The position numbers were made by a program, and so were the translations under genes. From contig BSBN01000809.1 in assembly GCA_027924645.1 (NCBI GenBank), forward strand, positions 43,120,001 to 43,184,000: a DNA stretch of 64,000 bases, written 5' to 3'. Positions 33,421-45,480 of the stretch are shown here, piece after piece (position 1 is the first letter of the stretch; each line of letters starts with the position of its first letter). A model generated the notes under the pieces. The model was not told the origin of the DNA. It made no database searches and saw nothing but the letters and a program-made list of their open reading frames with translations. Source of the DNA: Cunninghamia lanceolata (taxonomy: Eukaryota > Streptophyta > Pinopsida > Cupressales > Cupressaceae).

Positions 33421-36400
33421 TAATTTTTTAAATAAATGACTATCATTTCATTTTTTCTAGCAATATTGTAGGAGGGGAACAATGACAGAGCAATTCAGGT
33501 ACGTGTTTTTCAGGCCCTTTACCAGCACAAATTTCATTGCCACCTCCTCCCTTCGATGCAAGTGACCTCCACGACCTCTAGGTTGGTTAAATTCTACAAT
33601 TTTTTGGTCTTATATGTTGCATTTTTTACTTGTAATTGTAGTTTACTGTTTGTTATTTTTGTTTGTAATTAGGTTGTTTAATTTATAGTTTTTAAATTGT
33701 ATTTGCAAACAAAATCATCACGTAAACAAGAAACCGTAAATTCAAAATTGAAATCCACAAAATTGATACCTAATTTAACTAATTTAATCAAGTAAATCAC
33801 ACAAAACCTAGAGTTTCAAATCAAAACTCTAAACCCTAGGTTCCAAAAAACTTAGACCTAAAAACTAAAACCCTTAACACTTAACCTTAGGACCTAAACC
33901 CTAAAACCTAAACCTAAAACCCTAAACCATAAACCCTAAAACCTAAAACTTAAACCACAAAACCTAAAACTAAAATCCTAAACCACAAAACCCTTCTTAG
34001 GGCCTATAATTAAGTAGGTATATAATTAATAATTATCACAATTCTTAAATAAGCTAGATATGATAGTATGATGTATTCAGAGATAAATGTAGATTTGAAA
34101 TCCCTAATGTCAATAATAAACATTAGGAAGAAAACTATGTCATGTAAGCTCAATTAGGTTTACCATTTAATGAAAATGAAAACAGAGATTCCATATGGTT
34201 AACTTCTATGAGAATTTAATAGAATGGATACACGTAAGAAAATAATTATCCTAAACGAATATAAGTAACTAACATTGTATAGAATTGACAATTGGTCAAT
34301 GTTATAATTACAAAATAAATAAGGACAAGATTCATGCTTAGTTGTATCACTAAATGATGAATATAATTGACAAGGGTCTTTGATGCATTGATGTTTAGCT
34401 TTGAGAAATGTGATCTCTTAGTCTAATTTGAAGGCTATTTGTTAAATATCTACTAAATATACTTTAATAGAGAACAAAATCATAGGTAGGTATAGAATCA
34501 AAACTTTGAACTAACTTCCTACTTTCACAAACTTATTCCTATGCTCAAAACTATAGAATCAAAACTATGAAGTAACTATCAACATGCCAACTCCCAAGAA
34601 AGACCAAGAACAAACCAATAAGTCATGAAGAAAAATCCAACCACCAACTAGGTTGACCATAAGTGTTCAAACATTTGAAAATAAACCATGAACTTGAAAC
34701 ATAGGACCATGGTAGGTGAGATGAGTAATAGATAGAAGGGTAGGTAAATATTCACAAGCTATTTGAATAATAACCATCCACATGGACAATAAGAGCATCA
34801 ACAACCAACGTACACCATAAATATGCCAAACACACTAATATGATGAGAAAATACCTTGGACAAATAAATCATTAAGGCACTACAAATCCACCACTAACAT
34901 TTCACTATCGAAGAGCTAAAAATCTACCACAAAGATAAAAATCACCCCAATGAGTGTTATGGAAAGAACATGAGTGACTATAGGAAATATTGAGCACCAA
35001 TTTATTGATAGAATTACTAATGGCCAAAGATAAACCATTACGAGAAAGGATGGACTACTAGGAAGATGGAAACATGTTCTATAATGAACTAAAGAAATTA
35101 TGGCATTTATATAGAGTGGAAGAACCACCAAGAGGGACACAATCCACCACAAATCCATGGAAAAAATTCATAAAATCAATTGGAACCACCACAAAACAAA
35201 CTTACTTGTTGTAGAAAGGAAAGATGACCACAAAGGGAGAAACAAGGTTGGAAAGCATTGTAAAGTTCTTATAAATTAGCTTATAGGAAAAGCAAGTGAT
35301 GAGTGGTTCCAACACAAAATGGGGAGGAATGATGTTGCAAATAAGGTACCCCACAATAGGAGGAAGAGGCAAGGACCACAAAGCAATATAAAAAAACACC
35401 ATAAAAGGAAGACAACACAATTATTTGACTTTTGGCATTCAACCAAAAGAAAATAAGCCCTAGAACATACAACTAAGTCAACATAGAGATAACATATCAA
35501 GTAGAAGCAATGGAATCAGTCAAAGATTTAGGAGTAGGCCCATAGAACTCAATTGGACAAAGGATAGGTCTAGGATGAAATACAAATCACAAAATAAATC
35601 AATGCACTTGTTATCATTCTACCTAGATAACAATTAGGAATGCAATACAAAGGAACCATAAATGTTTGACAAAAAAGGAGCCAATTCACCCTCTTTCCTC
35701 CATTGTTGCATTTTCCTAGACGAGAGAGAAAGGATGATCATGTTAATTATTGCATAATATTCCTATGCTCAAACAAACTTCTACCCTTCTACTTGCCTGA
35801 TCCAAATTGCTCTGCTATGCTCCTTCTATTAGCTAGGGGACACCTGCTATTTATAAATATATTTACTAGGTTGTTGTATGATTAAATCCATGAGGACACT
35901 TTTCCTTAACTAACCCTCTAATAGAAAACAAGATCGAAGACAATGAATAAGTCCTAGGTAAAGGGGGGTTCACTTGGATGAATTTGAATTTCTAAATTTG
36001 ATGTTGGGTGGAACAATGTTACGCTCGTGAGGTCAACCTTGTGAGCATGGACCCAAACTAGGATAAAAGACAAGCTAGATCATAATAGACAATGATAACC
36101 TAGGAATTAGTGTATGGATGGACATGATAATCATACATATAGGTTGAATGTATTGTGATAATCATGTATTAAACTTTATAAAATGTTTACTTGACATTCA
36201 ATATCTAGGTTCCAGCTCTAACTCTTTGGATTGATATAAATGCTTGATATAGAAAAATATGTGTTTTAATTTTTGTCCAAGACCTTTTGAAAGTGATTAG
36301 CAAATAATATGGGATGAAGGGGAGGCTCAAATTGTTTGTTTTTTCTATGACATAAATTAGTCAAAATTTTCATTAGATGCATTTTTTAATGTTTTAAATT
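33421..36400. other. Left internal region of the DNA transposon, no clear gene
   Basis: AT-rich. A short ATG frame ending in a splice-donor-like word (ATGACAGAGCAATTCAG|gtacgtg, 33481-33497) could be an untranslated leader exon of the downstream plus-strand gene, but nothing proves it. The minus-strand frames at 34916-35500 (60-80 codons, hydrophobic) look like chance products of AT-rich DNA. Confidence 0.35.
33785..33995 (+). repeat. Degenerate telomere-like words
   Basis: Runs of aaccctaaa, aaacctaaa and accctaaaacc resemble the plant telomere repeat CCCTAAA with many variants. The array is short and irregular, inside the transposon, so it is an interstitial relic or coincidental low-complexity sequence. 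Confidence 0.55.
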
Positions 36401-36537
36401 GAATGTGTCTTCAAATGACATGTATTTTGAATTTTTCCACGTTCAATGTGATTTTTAGTTCAAATTGTGTACATTATTTAATTAGTTTGTTGATATACAT
36501 TTTTTTATTGTTTAACATTCAGTTGCCCTTTCATCAC

Positions 36538-38498
36538 ATGGAGCCAAATATAACTGTAGCCAATGAGTTTTCCATAGAGGATTTCATACATATTGACCAT
36601 CCCGAAACCCCTTATGTGGACCATCACCTGCACATAATGTATCACCACCACAAAACCCCACACCTCCACCCTCTCCACCTCCTAACCCCCCACATCCTCA
36701 AATTGATCAAAATCAATTAAGAGAGAGCATAAATGCAAACCTAAATGTCATTCAAGAAAATATAAATTTGATAAAAAATGAGCCCAACCTCCCCCCCATG
36801 TAGCACAATTTTCATCTTCGATGCAAAATGTTGTCGACTATGTTCGATCCATCGATGTGGACCTAGTTAGTTTCCATCGATGGAGAGAAGAGAGAAGATA
36901 ATTTTATGTAGATGGGTTGTCTTATAAAGAAATCCATGACCTTCATATTACCAAAGAAGCAATTTGTGCACATTTCTTTAACCCCAATACAAACGAACCA
37001 ATTACATCCAATAAAAAATGACTTTCAATTAAATGGTGTAGGCACCAATAGATAGCTGTACATTTTTGGGACAGATGGTGGATGGGCTTTGATACCCCAC
37101 CACATGGCAATTGTGAGGTGCCCCTTTATTTTTTGAGAAAGTTATGGGCTGAGTTTGAGTTGGGTCAAAAACCCAACTATTTTGATATGAGGTCATTTCA
37201 GGGAGTTGGTCATGGCATGCCCCAAAATAGATTAGGAGCACGTGTCGATCCTCAGTGACGTGCTCTGATTCCACCGATTGTTGCTCCTCTAGCTCCTAGT
37301 ATTCCCGCTACATATCAACAGCAGATGATATTATCCACATTAGGAGCATTGAGTTCTCTCCCAGGAGATCTCATTCATCAGACTACCCATGTGGCAACTG
37401 AAGTGGGCGATAGAGAGCATGGAGGTTCATCCTATGGGCATACTCAGGCATCCACTGTAGGTCCACCTGTATCTACGATAAAATCATTTATGGACTTACT
37501 ATATGCTGACGATCATCCTACACAGGTATGTACATCTTTTGAAAGGCATATATTTTAATTTGTTTGAAATGTGCAAAATTCATGTAAATAATATTAAATT
37601 AAATTATATATAATATAATATTAATTTTCAAGAAGTGTTTGGTGTAGATGCATGATCAGAGGAGGCCAAATTCTCAATATGATCGTGTTTGCTTTTTGAG
37701 AGTTGTAGAAATGGGCACACCTTACGGTCAGGTAAACCAATATATATTTTAATTTATGTCCATATCTAATTTAATTTGAATTTGTACACATGTGTGAAAT
37801 TATGATATATTGTATCTATGCAGGGAGGTCATGCGATACCCACGACTGACCAACCACAAGGTGTAGCGAGCGCTCCTGAGTCATCATCAACTTTTATGCA
37901 TGGGTCATCTCAGGTGCATGCTTTCAAAATTTATTTAAGTTTGAAATTTACATGTGCTTTAAAAACTCACTACATGTACTATGATTATTTTATGCAGGAT
38001 GATAGAAGTATCCTTATAGGTGGCAGGTAGGCTCCTGATCATGGTCATGAGCATGAGTCCATCTCATTCGAGGTCCTAAACTGTACTAAATCTCCTATAC
38101 AATTTTTAGGCCTTTTAAATATATATTTAAATTCAATTAAAATAATTTTTTATCACTAATATTTTCTAACCTATTGTTTGCTTTATTTGAATATCCAGGA
38201 ATTAGCAGCTCAATCATTTGGTCCTCAATCGATAGTTATACCACCTGTTGAACAACATGTGCTAGTAAATTCACATGATCAGATGGTAATTTATGCATAT
38301 ACTTAAAATCATTTTTACTATATTTACTATATTTAATTAAAATCAAGATTTTTTCGAGTTAATATAAATTCTAATCTATATTGTTTTCTTTATTTGAATA
38401 TCTAGGAATTAGTAGCTTAATCAGTTGGTCCTAATAGACTTGATTTGACTGATCGTCCTGATAGACTTGATTTGACCGATCATCCTGATAGACTTTAG
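36538..38498 (+). pseudogene. Transposon second gene, six exons, unknown family
   Basis: Exons at 36538-37525, 37648-37731, 37824-37913, 37998-38072, 38199-38285 and 38406-38498; exons 2-6 are multiples of three, and all introns are phase 0 with GT...AG ends (for example CAG|gtatgt, tgcag|GGA). Exon 1 starts MEPNITVANEFSIEDFIHI, has a proline-rich stretch and a 1-nt shift near 36635, then VDYVRSIDVDLVSFHRWREE, LSYKEIHDLHITKEAI, FWDRWWMGFDTPPHGNCE and FELGQKPNYFDMRSFQGVGH. Stops at 36899, 37019, 37049, 37257, 38028 and 38418 all fit decay of CAA/CAG, CGA or similar codons. Exons 5 and 6 are related (ELAAQSFGP and ELVA-SVGP). The protein is unrecognised; by position it may be an accessory DNA-binding factor. 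Confidence 0.65.
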
Positions 38499-38552
38499 AT
38501 AGTTTTATTTTATGGACTATAGATAGTTTTATTTATATGTGTGCCACTTGAC

Positions 38553-38921
38553 ATATACATTTTGAACATGTTATTTCATGGACCATTTCACATACATTAT
38601 ATACATTATGATCATGTTTGTGTTTATGAATGTGTTCACATACATGTTATGTTCATTATGATAATGATTATATATATATATATATATAAAATCTAAGTTT
38701 CAAGTAATGTGCACTATAAATTCTTATCTAGAATCAAATTGCATATATATTTACATGTCATTGTTGAATGAAGTTTAGATATCTTAATTTAATACTTTAG
38801 ATATACATTTTGAGCATGTTATTTCATGGACCATTTTACATACATTATATACATTATAATCATGTAACTTGTGTTTATGAATGTGATCACGTACATGTTA
38901 TGTTCATTATGATGATTATAT

Positions 38922-39001
<80 letters not shown>

Positions 39002-39103
39002 TTTATCTAATTTTCAAGTAATATGCACTATAAATTCTTATCTAGAATCAAATTGCATATATATTTTAAACATGCCATTGTTGAATGAAGTTTAGATGTC
39101 TTA
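38553..39103 (+). repeat. Tandem duplication of about 250 bp with different microsatellites
   Basis: Copy 1 (38553-38787) and copy 2 (38800-39103) share the words atatacattttgaacatgtt, ttatgttcattatgat and cactataaattcttatctag. At the same internal position copy 1 holds a short (TA)n run and copy 2 holds a long (CA)n run. Confidence 0.85.
38923..38998 (+). repeat. (CA)38 microsatellite
   Basis: An uninterrupted CA run of 76 nt, with no interruptions at all, so it is probably a recent, still unstable expansion within old DNA. The His/Thr frame through it is an artefact. Confidence 0.98.
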
Positions 39104-40665
39104 AAATGATTAACTTTCAAATTTCATTAAAATCACAAGGTTAGGTGACAAATTAATACATTCCTTACAGTTTAGATCATATTCATAATAAAGTAAGGGT
39201 AGGTAATTTTAACTATTTTCCAGTTCTAGCAAATATTAATCACTAAACAAAAATCTATGTAATTGCAACAATCATTCAATGTATCCAAAAGATGCATTCA
39301 TTAACAAGGTTCTACAAACCATATAATAGGCCCTTAAGCAAATTCTTAGTCTTGCAGACATAATAACATCATATATTTCAATTGCAAAAGAACCTTAAAA
39401 GGAACAAGGAGTTTATAACAAGACAAACATTTTATCCATTCAATCCAATAATGAAGCATATGAGTCAATAGCTAAAACATTTTTCGTCATATTGAACCTA
39501 TTCTCCAATTAAGCTAAACACTTTATCAAGTAATATAAATCCTATGATTTCGGTGCAGGAGCACCATGATAGTAAAGTCTGGTCTGATTTGAGACCTTGA
39601 GGTGAGAGAGAGTCATTGGAAGCAGTGTTGGGCTTTGAGAAGTTGGAAACCCATACTTTGTGTCCTTGAAATAGGAAATTGCCTTGAGAGGATTGCTTGT
39701 GAATTTTGTAGAAGTGCTTAGTTGAGCCCATTGTTATGAAATAAGCCTCCTTGGGATTGAGTTTGACACCTTGTTTGACATCAGATTTTCTTCTAAGTCT
39801 CTAATCACCAACTCTCTAAGTATTTTTCCATTCTTAGATTTAAGTCGCAATTCCTCCCTTACTAGGAGGAGGAAAAAACCTAAGGTCTAATGTCTCATAC
39901 TTAGGTTTACACAAGATTTCATGTAGAACTTAGGTAGAAGAACATCTATCTTAGAATGATAGAAAAATTTAGTATAATACTAATTATGCAATATAATGTT
40001 GACTTCCTAAGAAGATCGTATTCTCCAAAATCTAACACCAATCATTTACAATTCTTTGACTCAAGATATTAATTATATAAGACTTAGAGATCTATACTTT
40101 CTTATGAAATAATCTGGACTAGATGACTTTGCAAAAGTACTTTAAGCTAAATTATCCTAACACTAGTAATGACCATAACTTATACTTGACACGTATAAAA
40201 TATATAAGATACAATTGAACAATTTTATAAAATGTGGTTTATAAGAGACAATTTGTATAAGATAAAATTGGAACAAGATATAAAAAGTGATTCATAAGTT
40301 CATTGAAGTTCATACATCGAACAAACATAAATAATGTATATTGATGTTTAATACAACTATATTGATGTTGAAACATATGTGCATATAAATACAATTAAAG
40401 CTTGTCCACTTTTAGCTCAAGACTACAAATTGATATTTACATAATTTATATGATGAAATTTTTTTACAGTGACAATCATGGTAGATCAACTTGATGAGAA
40501 CCTGCAAAAATAATTAATGTAAGTAAAGAAACTATATTTTATATGAGTCATGTAACTAGATAATTCATACAAGAAAAGAACAATACATACTAAAGCTAGA
40601 TATCCTAGATATAGATTATATGAGTCATGCATCTCGTGAACCCTACAAATCCTAGAAATCCTAGA
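39104..40665. other. Non-coding middle region of the DNA transposon
   Basis: AT-rich sequence with no recognised gene. A 77-codon minus-strand frame at 39498-39731 has no identifiable domain. Confidence 0.35.
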
Positions 40666-40669
40666 TATA

Positions 40670-41355
40670 GATTAGTTATTCTAAGTGGATGTCTTAAGGA
40701 GAGTTAAGAGATGTACCCTAAACCCTTAACCCATATAGATTTGATATTCTTTGTATCTCATTAACCCTACGACCTAAAGCCTAGGAGATGCAAGATGATG
40801 GATTAAGGGTTTCAGATGAGAGGATATGGCTTAAGGGGTCCTAAGAGGATGGCTTAAGAGGAGTTAAGAGATGAACCCTAAACCCTTAACCCATAATAGA
40901 TTTGTTATTCTAACCATCTTGTGAACCCTATAAACCCTTAACCCTTAACCCTAGGACTTAAAGCCTAGGATATGAACCCTTAACCCTTAACCTATAATAG
41001 ATTCAAGTTATTCTAATCATCTCATGAACCCTAGAAATCCTCAACCCTTAACCATAGGACCTAAAGCCTAGGATATGAGGAGCGATTAAGGGTAGATAGG
41101 AGGATATGGCTTAAGGGGTCCTAAGAGGATGGATTAAGAGGAAAATTAAGAGAGTGACTTAAGGGGATGCAAGAGGATAGATTAAGGGTAGATAGGAGGA
41201 TATGGCTTAAGGGGTTCAAAGAGGATGGCTTAAGGGTAAAATTAAGAGAGTAACTTAAGGGGGTGCAAGAGGATAGATTAAGGGTAGATAGGAAGATATG
41301 GCTTAAGGGGTCCTAAGAGGATGGCTTAAGGGGTCCTAAGAGAATGGATTATGGG
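40670..41355 (+). repeat. Minisatellite of ttaagggg words
   Basis: Irregular units of about 40-80 bp are built from gaggatggcttaaggggtcc, agattaagggtagatagga and aacccttaaccc. Unit order varies along the array, as in a higher-order repeat. It lies just downstream of the transposase stop, between the two convergent genes. Confidence 0.85.
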
Positions 41356-41657
41356 GATATGAAATCAATTATAAACTTTTTATAAAATGACAATGAATTA
41401 TTTAGTTTTATATTTTGACTATCAATTAAATGTATCTAGAACTATATATAGTTACCTATATCTAGATTTGAATTCCATTGTAATATATATGCATGGGCCC
41501 TCTCTTTTTTGTAATGCGTCTAGTTTTGGGAGACCTAAAACAAAAAATGATTTAAAACTATAATTAGTAAAAGACTAGAGACTAACATATATATAGACAT
41601 GTATATGCGATAAATTTTTAAATATATATATACAACTATATACTTACCTGTATTTAT

Positions 41658-44600
41658 TTACTCCGTTGTACCATCTGCATCCTCTCTTTTTTCTAATGCA
41701 CCTATGATTGTCTGATGATCATCCATTGAAAGTGTCCATAACACTTTATTAGCAAGCCTCCCTTTATATCTAACTAGTTTTATATTGGTTGCCAAAATCA
41801 AATGTGATTAATGTATAATCTTCTTGTGTCTTTCATAGTCTTCAAATGCAAGCAATCCATTCTTTCTTATTAGATATTTTTGAAGTCAGGTGCCAACAAC
41901 AACCACAGTACCAGTTGGACACTCAAAGTTGTCATCATCCACTCTAGGATGTACCAAATTATGTTTTCTCTCAACACATCTAGCCAACCAATACTCCGTC
42001 TCCTCTTCATTCCCCTCAGGTACAACAACAGCATACACATGTCCTGCAGAAAAAAAAATTAATTCAATAAAGAGTGACATATGTTTAATTCACATATAAA
42101 AATGCATACATATATAATTGAATTCAATTTTTAATGTACCTTCTTGTACAAGGTCTGAAACACGATCATAATCATCTAATGCAAACAGTTGATTATCTTC
42201 AATTGTCGTTGCATGTTGATTGTGTGTCGATGTAGGTGTTAAGGCTATTCTTCGACCCATTATGTATTTTCACACGCCTCCCAATCACCTATAATACAAA
42301 ATTGACAAAAACATGCAAGCTCCCTTGTCCATATTGTCCACGTGTTTGCATTGGAACTCTTAAACGAATGTCATTTTGCAGATCCATTAATTGTTTCACA
42401 ATCTTGTTGAGTAAGAATATCATTTTCTTCAACTAACCAAAAGAAGCATCTGATTATTGAGTTGTCACTTGTTCTTGTAGAAAATTTTGCATTGCACCAA
42501 TCTACAATTGCACGTGCATCTCTAAATTTTGCTGCATCCTCAAATTTTAGTTTCTCTCTAGCAAGAGCTCTTTTCACACATGCACTTGCTCCATCATGTT
42601 CTCCTTTACCATGTCTAGCTTAAAAAAAACTTCATATGTGCTGGATATTATTTTCCTTATGAACTCTACATAACCAATAAAATATTCTACCATTCTTAAA
42701 TTGACCCGTGCACTTATCCAACCATATGAGATGTTCTCTCATTTGAATTTCTCTCTTTTAAATTTTTATAAAATGTATCAAAACAATATTGAACAAACTT
42801 AGGTGAATGTAATTGATTATCACTCACATAAAAATGGTGCTCTCTCAAAAATTTTCTATTATCTTCTCTACTATCATCTGCATGTCTATATACAATATGA
42901 ACAAATATGGCTACTTGCACTGAATTATAATATTGTGATTGAATTTCTTCTTGTGGACTAAGAGTATAGTTTTCAGCAAAATCAACAACTGACAATATAG
43001 TTCCAACTGGGAATGTGTTTTTACATGTATGAAATTGACCATCAAGCCAATGAGTATTTTGAGAGTGTATTACATATTTAGGTACAATCTTATCTTTAAA
43101 TTCTTTAATAAATGCATGCACACTGAATTTTTCCACAATTAGCTCACAACGTTTTTCAATTTTTTCATCTTTTAAAGAATATTCAACATTTTTAAATTTT
43201 TTAACAACCACTAATTGTTGTCCAAATTCATGTAAACTACTTTCATGCATACATTCTCGTAACAGTGAAAAATTACCACATCTATTGCATTGTCCAGAAA
43301 TACATGCATTTAAATAAAATAAGTTTCCATTAAGGGGTTCACAAAACAAACCTGCTATAAAATCTTTGATTGTTTCAGGTGGCATATTAATATCACAAAT
43401 GTCCTTCATAATTTGGTTAGCATGCAAAGTACAACGTATATAACAAAAAATATCATAATAATAACAAAATTGTACACGAGTTTTACAACAACAGGAGATT
43501 TGTTGTTTATTAATTCTAACATACCAAGGTTTACATTTTTGAATGATCTTTGACTTATGCTAATATTTGGTAAGATTGAATCATCTAAAAAAAATTTATA
43601 TAATTCAGTTTGAGTTATATCTAATAGATGCTTTGGATGAGGGTCACATATTTTTGATCCCACCCTTAATTTTAAAACATCTCTAATATTAGGTGATACT
43701 CTTGTATTATCATGCCAAAAAATTTTGATTAAAGATTTGATTTCATTAGTTAATTTCATATCTGACCTTGGGAGTCTACCACTAAAACTCCAACATTGAT
43801 TAATTGGATCTTTTTTAATACTTTTTTTTCTTTTATCTGCTCTTATCAAAGTTTTAGGATTTACTTTTATATATTTACTAATCTTACTTAACATTCTTTT
43901 ATTTGAAGTTGATTTATTAACTAGAGCAGTTGTTATTGCACGATGAGCTGCATTCTTATCTTTAGATCAACTTTTCTTTCCTATAGAATCAATAGCATTG
44001 GCAACACTAAATGTGACTTGTTCTACTGAATCATCTTTCTTTTTCGGTTTTACAAAAATGCCTAATTTTTTCATCACTTTTCGCATTTTCCACATTTTCA
44101 TCAATTGCATCATGAGTTGACATTGGAATCCTGATTTCTTTCTATAAAAAAATATTTTATATAATCTATTTCCATGAGTTCTCATTTGTCTCCAAGAAAC
44201 TTTACCAGGAAGGTTATCTAACACATCTCTTTCAGTTGTAAAAAAATGTTTTCATTTTCATTCATACAAGTGGTTTCATTTTCATTGAACATGCAAGGGG
44301 TTTCATTTTTATTTTCAAACATACAAGGGATTTCATTCTCATTTTCATCAATATGAGGGATTTCATCATTATTTTGTTTTTGCATTGTTTCAAAACTAGA
44401 ATTATTGATACCATCAATGGTGTATCCAGCTTCAAATAAATAAATAAGATCAATATTTTCAAGACTTGAGTTTGAAGACATACCCGCATAAATTATTTCA
44501 ATATGTGCATTTTCTATATCATTGGGAGGTGGATTTGAAGACATACATGAAGTTGTTTGCATATGTGCTATTTTTGTGTCATTCAAAGTTGAAGTTGAAG

Positions 44601-44856
44601 GCATAGTTGGGTTTGTCTCCATAATTGCATTTTCTTCCATATTCACCATCTCCACATTTGCATCATCTACATTCATCTCACCCTTCATGGTTTCCTCTTC
44701 AACATTCATGGAACTAGATGCTTCCAAATTTTTCATTTGGTGGATTCTTTCTTTTCTATCCCTTTGTTTTTTTGCCTCCATTTCTCTATTTGCTTCAATT
44801 TCTTCAGGTGTCATTAACTTTCTACATCTTTTTCTTTGTCTTTGCTTTGATCCCAT
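41658..44856 (-). pseudogene. Transposase-like gene of the DNA transposon
   Basis: Starts at the internal Met 44856 (MGSKQRQRKRCRKLMTPEEIE) in a basic then Asn/Glu-rich N-terminus. It continues through 43967-44224 and 43406-43894 (PRSDMKLTNEIKSLIKIFWHD, DPHPKHLLDITQTELYKFF), a Cys-rich segment (SCCCKTRVQFC, later CNRCG), then 42714-43427 with VVDFAENYTLSPQEEIQSQ and HHFYVSDNQ. After a shift near 42735 come WLDKCTGQFKNGR and HGKGEHDGASA, then a C-terminal CFCQFC...C motif. A 96-nt intron (42044-42139, phase 1) precedes the last exon, which has EYWLARC and TGTVVVVGT and ends at TAA 41658. The Asp of DFAENY, the Asp of LDKC and an acidic residue of GEHDG are candidate catalytic residues. At least four disruptions are present. 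Confidence 0.65.
42044..42139 (-). other. Intron in the transposase-like gene
   Basis: On the minus strand the donor is CAAGAAG|gtacat, and the acceptor is a T-rich run ending ctgcag|GACATG. Splicing joins E-G-H in phase 1, linking SDLVQE to VYAVVVPEGNEEE. AT-rich, 96 nt, typical plant intron size. Confidence 0.65.
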
Positions 44857-44886
44857 GATTAGCAAACCCTCTTGATAAAAACACAA

Positions 44887-45249
44887 ATAAATCTTAACAA
44901 GTATTTTTTAATTGCCACCTACTTCAAATATTCAAATAAAACTATATAATATGGAGATCTTTTCTTTTATAAACTTTGAAGTACAAAAACATCATGAATA
45001 CATTCAAAATCTCTTTTTTTCTAAATCTTCTTGTAAAAAGTCCTTGTACTTGATTCCACTTCAGAAAATTCAATTTGTAGTTCTCTTCTAGAAATTTGAA
45101 TAGAATATGACCTATTAAGAGATTGTACAAGACAAGAATGCAATAAAATATGTAGAAAATGGTACTTTTGGTCTGTACTGCAAAAAGAGAATGTTGCAGG
45201 GAAAAAGTGCTTAGTTAGTTTTTTCCAAATCAAGGAAGAATAGATCTAT
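44887..45249. other. Upstream region of the transposase-like gene
   Basis: Likely promoter or leader of the minus-strand gene, lying between it and the right subterminal array. No distinct promoter element can be defended. Confidence 0.35.
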
Positions 45250-45480
45250 TAGAAACGCGTACTCGTTCTATTTTATAAATGCGTACACATTATGTAATGT
45301 GTATGCATTATGTAACGCGTATGCGTTTCTTTTTTCAAACAGCCAAATAGATAACGTGTATGCATTTTTCTTAAGAATGCGTACGTGTTTATAAAATGCA
45401 TACGCATTTTTCTTCAGAACACGTATGCATTTCTTTTAGGAACACATACGTGTTTCATAACGCGTACGCATTTTTTTAAA
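45250..45480. repeat. Right subterminal array of the ACGCGTACGCGT palindrome
   Basis: About twelve words such as gaaacgcgtactcgtt, aacgcgtatgcgtttc, aatgcgtacgtgttt, aacacgtatgcatttc and ataacgcgtacgcattt at about 20-nt spacing. The same consensus as on the left is palindromic, so orientation is not defined. Changes are mostly CG to TG or CA. Confidence 0.8.

Noticed and set aside
33785..33995. True interstitial telomere tract
   Set aside because: The words vary too much and the array is only about 200 bp inside a transposon, so I describe it only as telomere-like.
34916..35500. Cluster of hydrophobic minus-strand frames as membrane proteins
   Set aside because: Overlapping frames of similar length in AT-rich DNA, no start context, no conserved motif, and they lie within the transposon.
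38810..39010. Frame with a long His-Thr repeat
   Set aside because: It is a translation of the (CA)38 microsatellite, with no coding context.
45240..45480. CRISPR-like array, because of short spaced repeats
   Set aside because: Units are palindromic, imperfect and closely spaced, without unique spacers of fixed length, and the context is a plant transposon.
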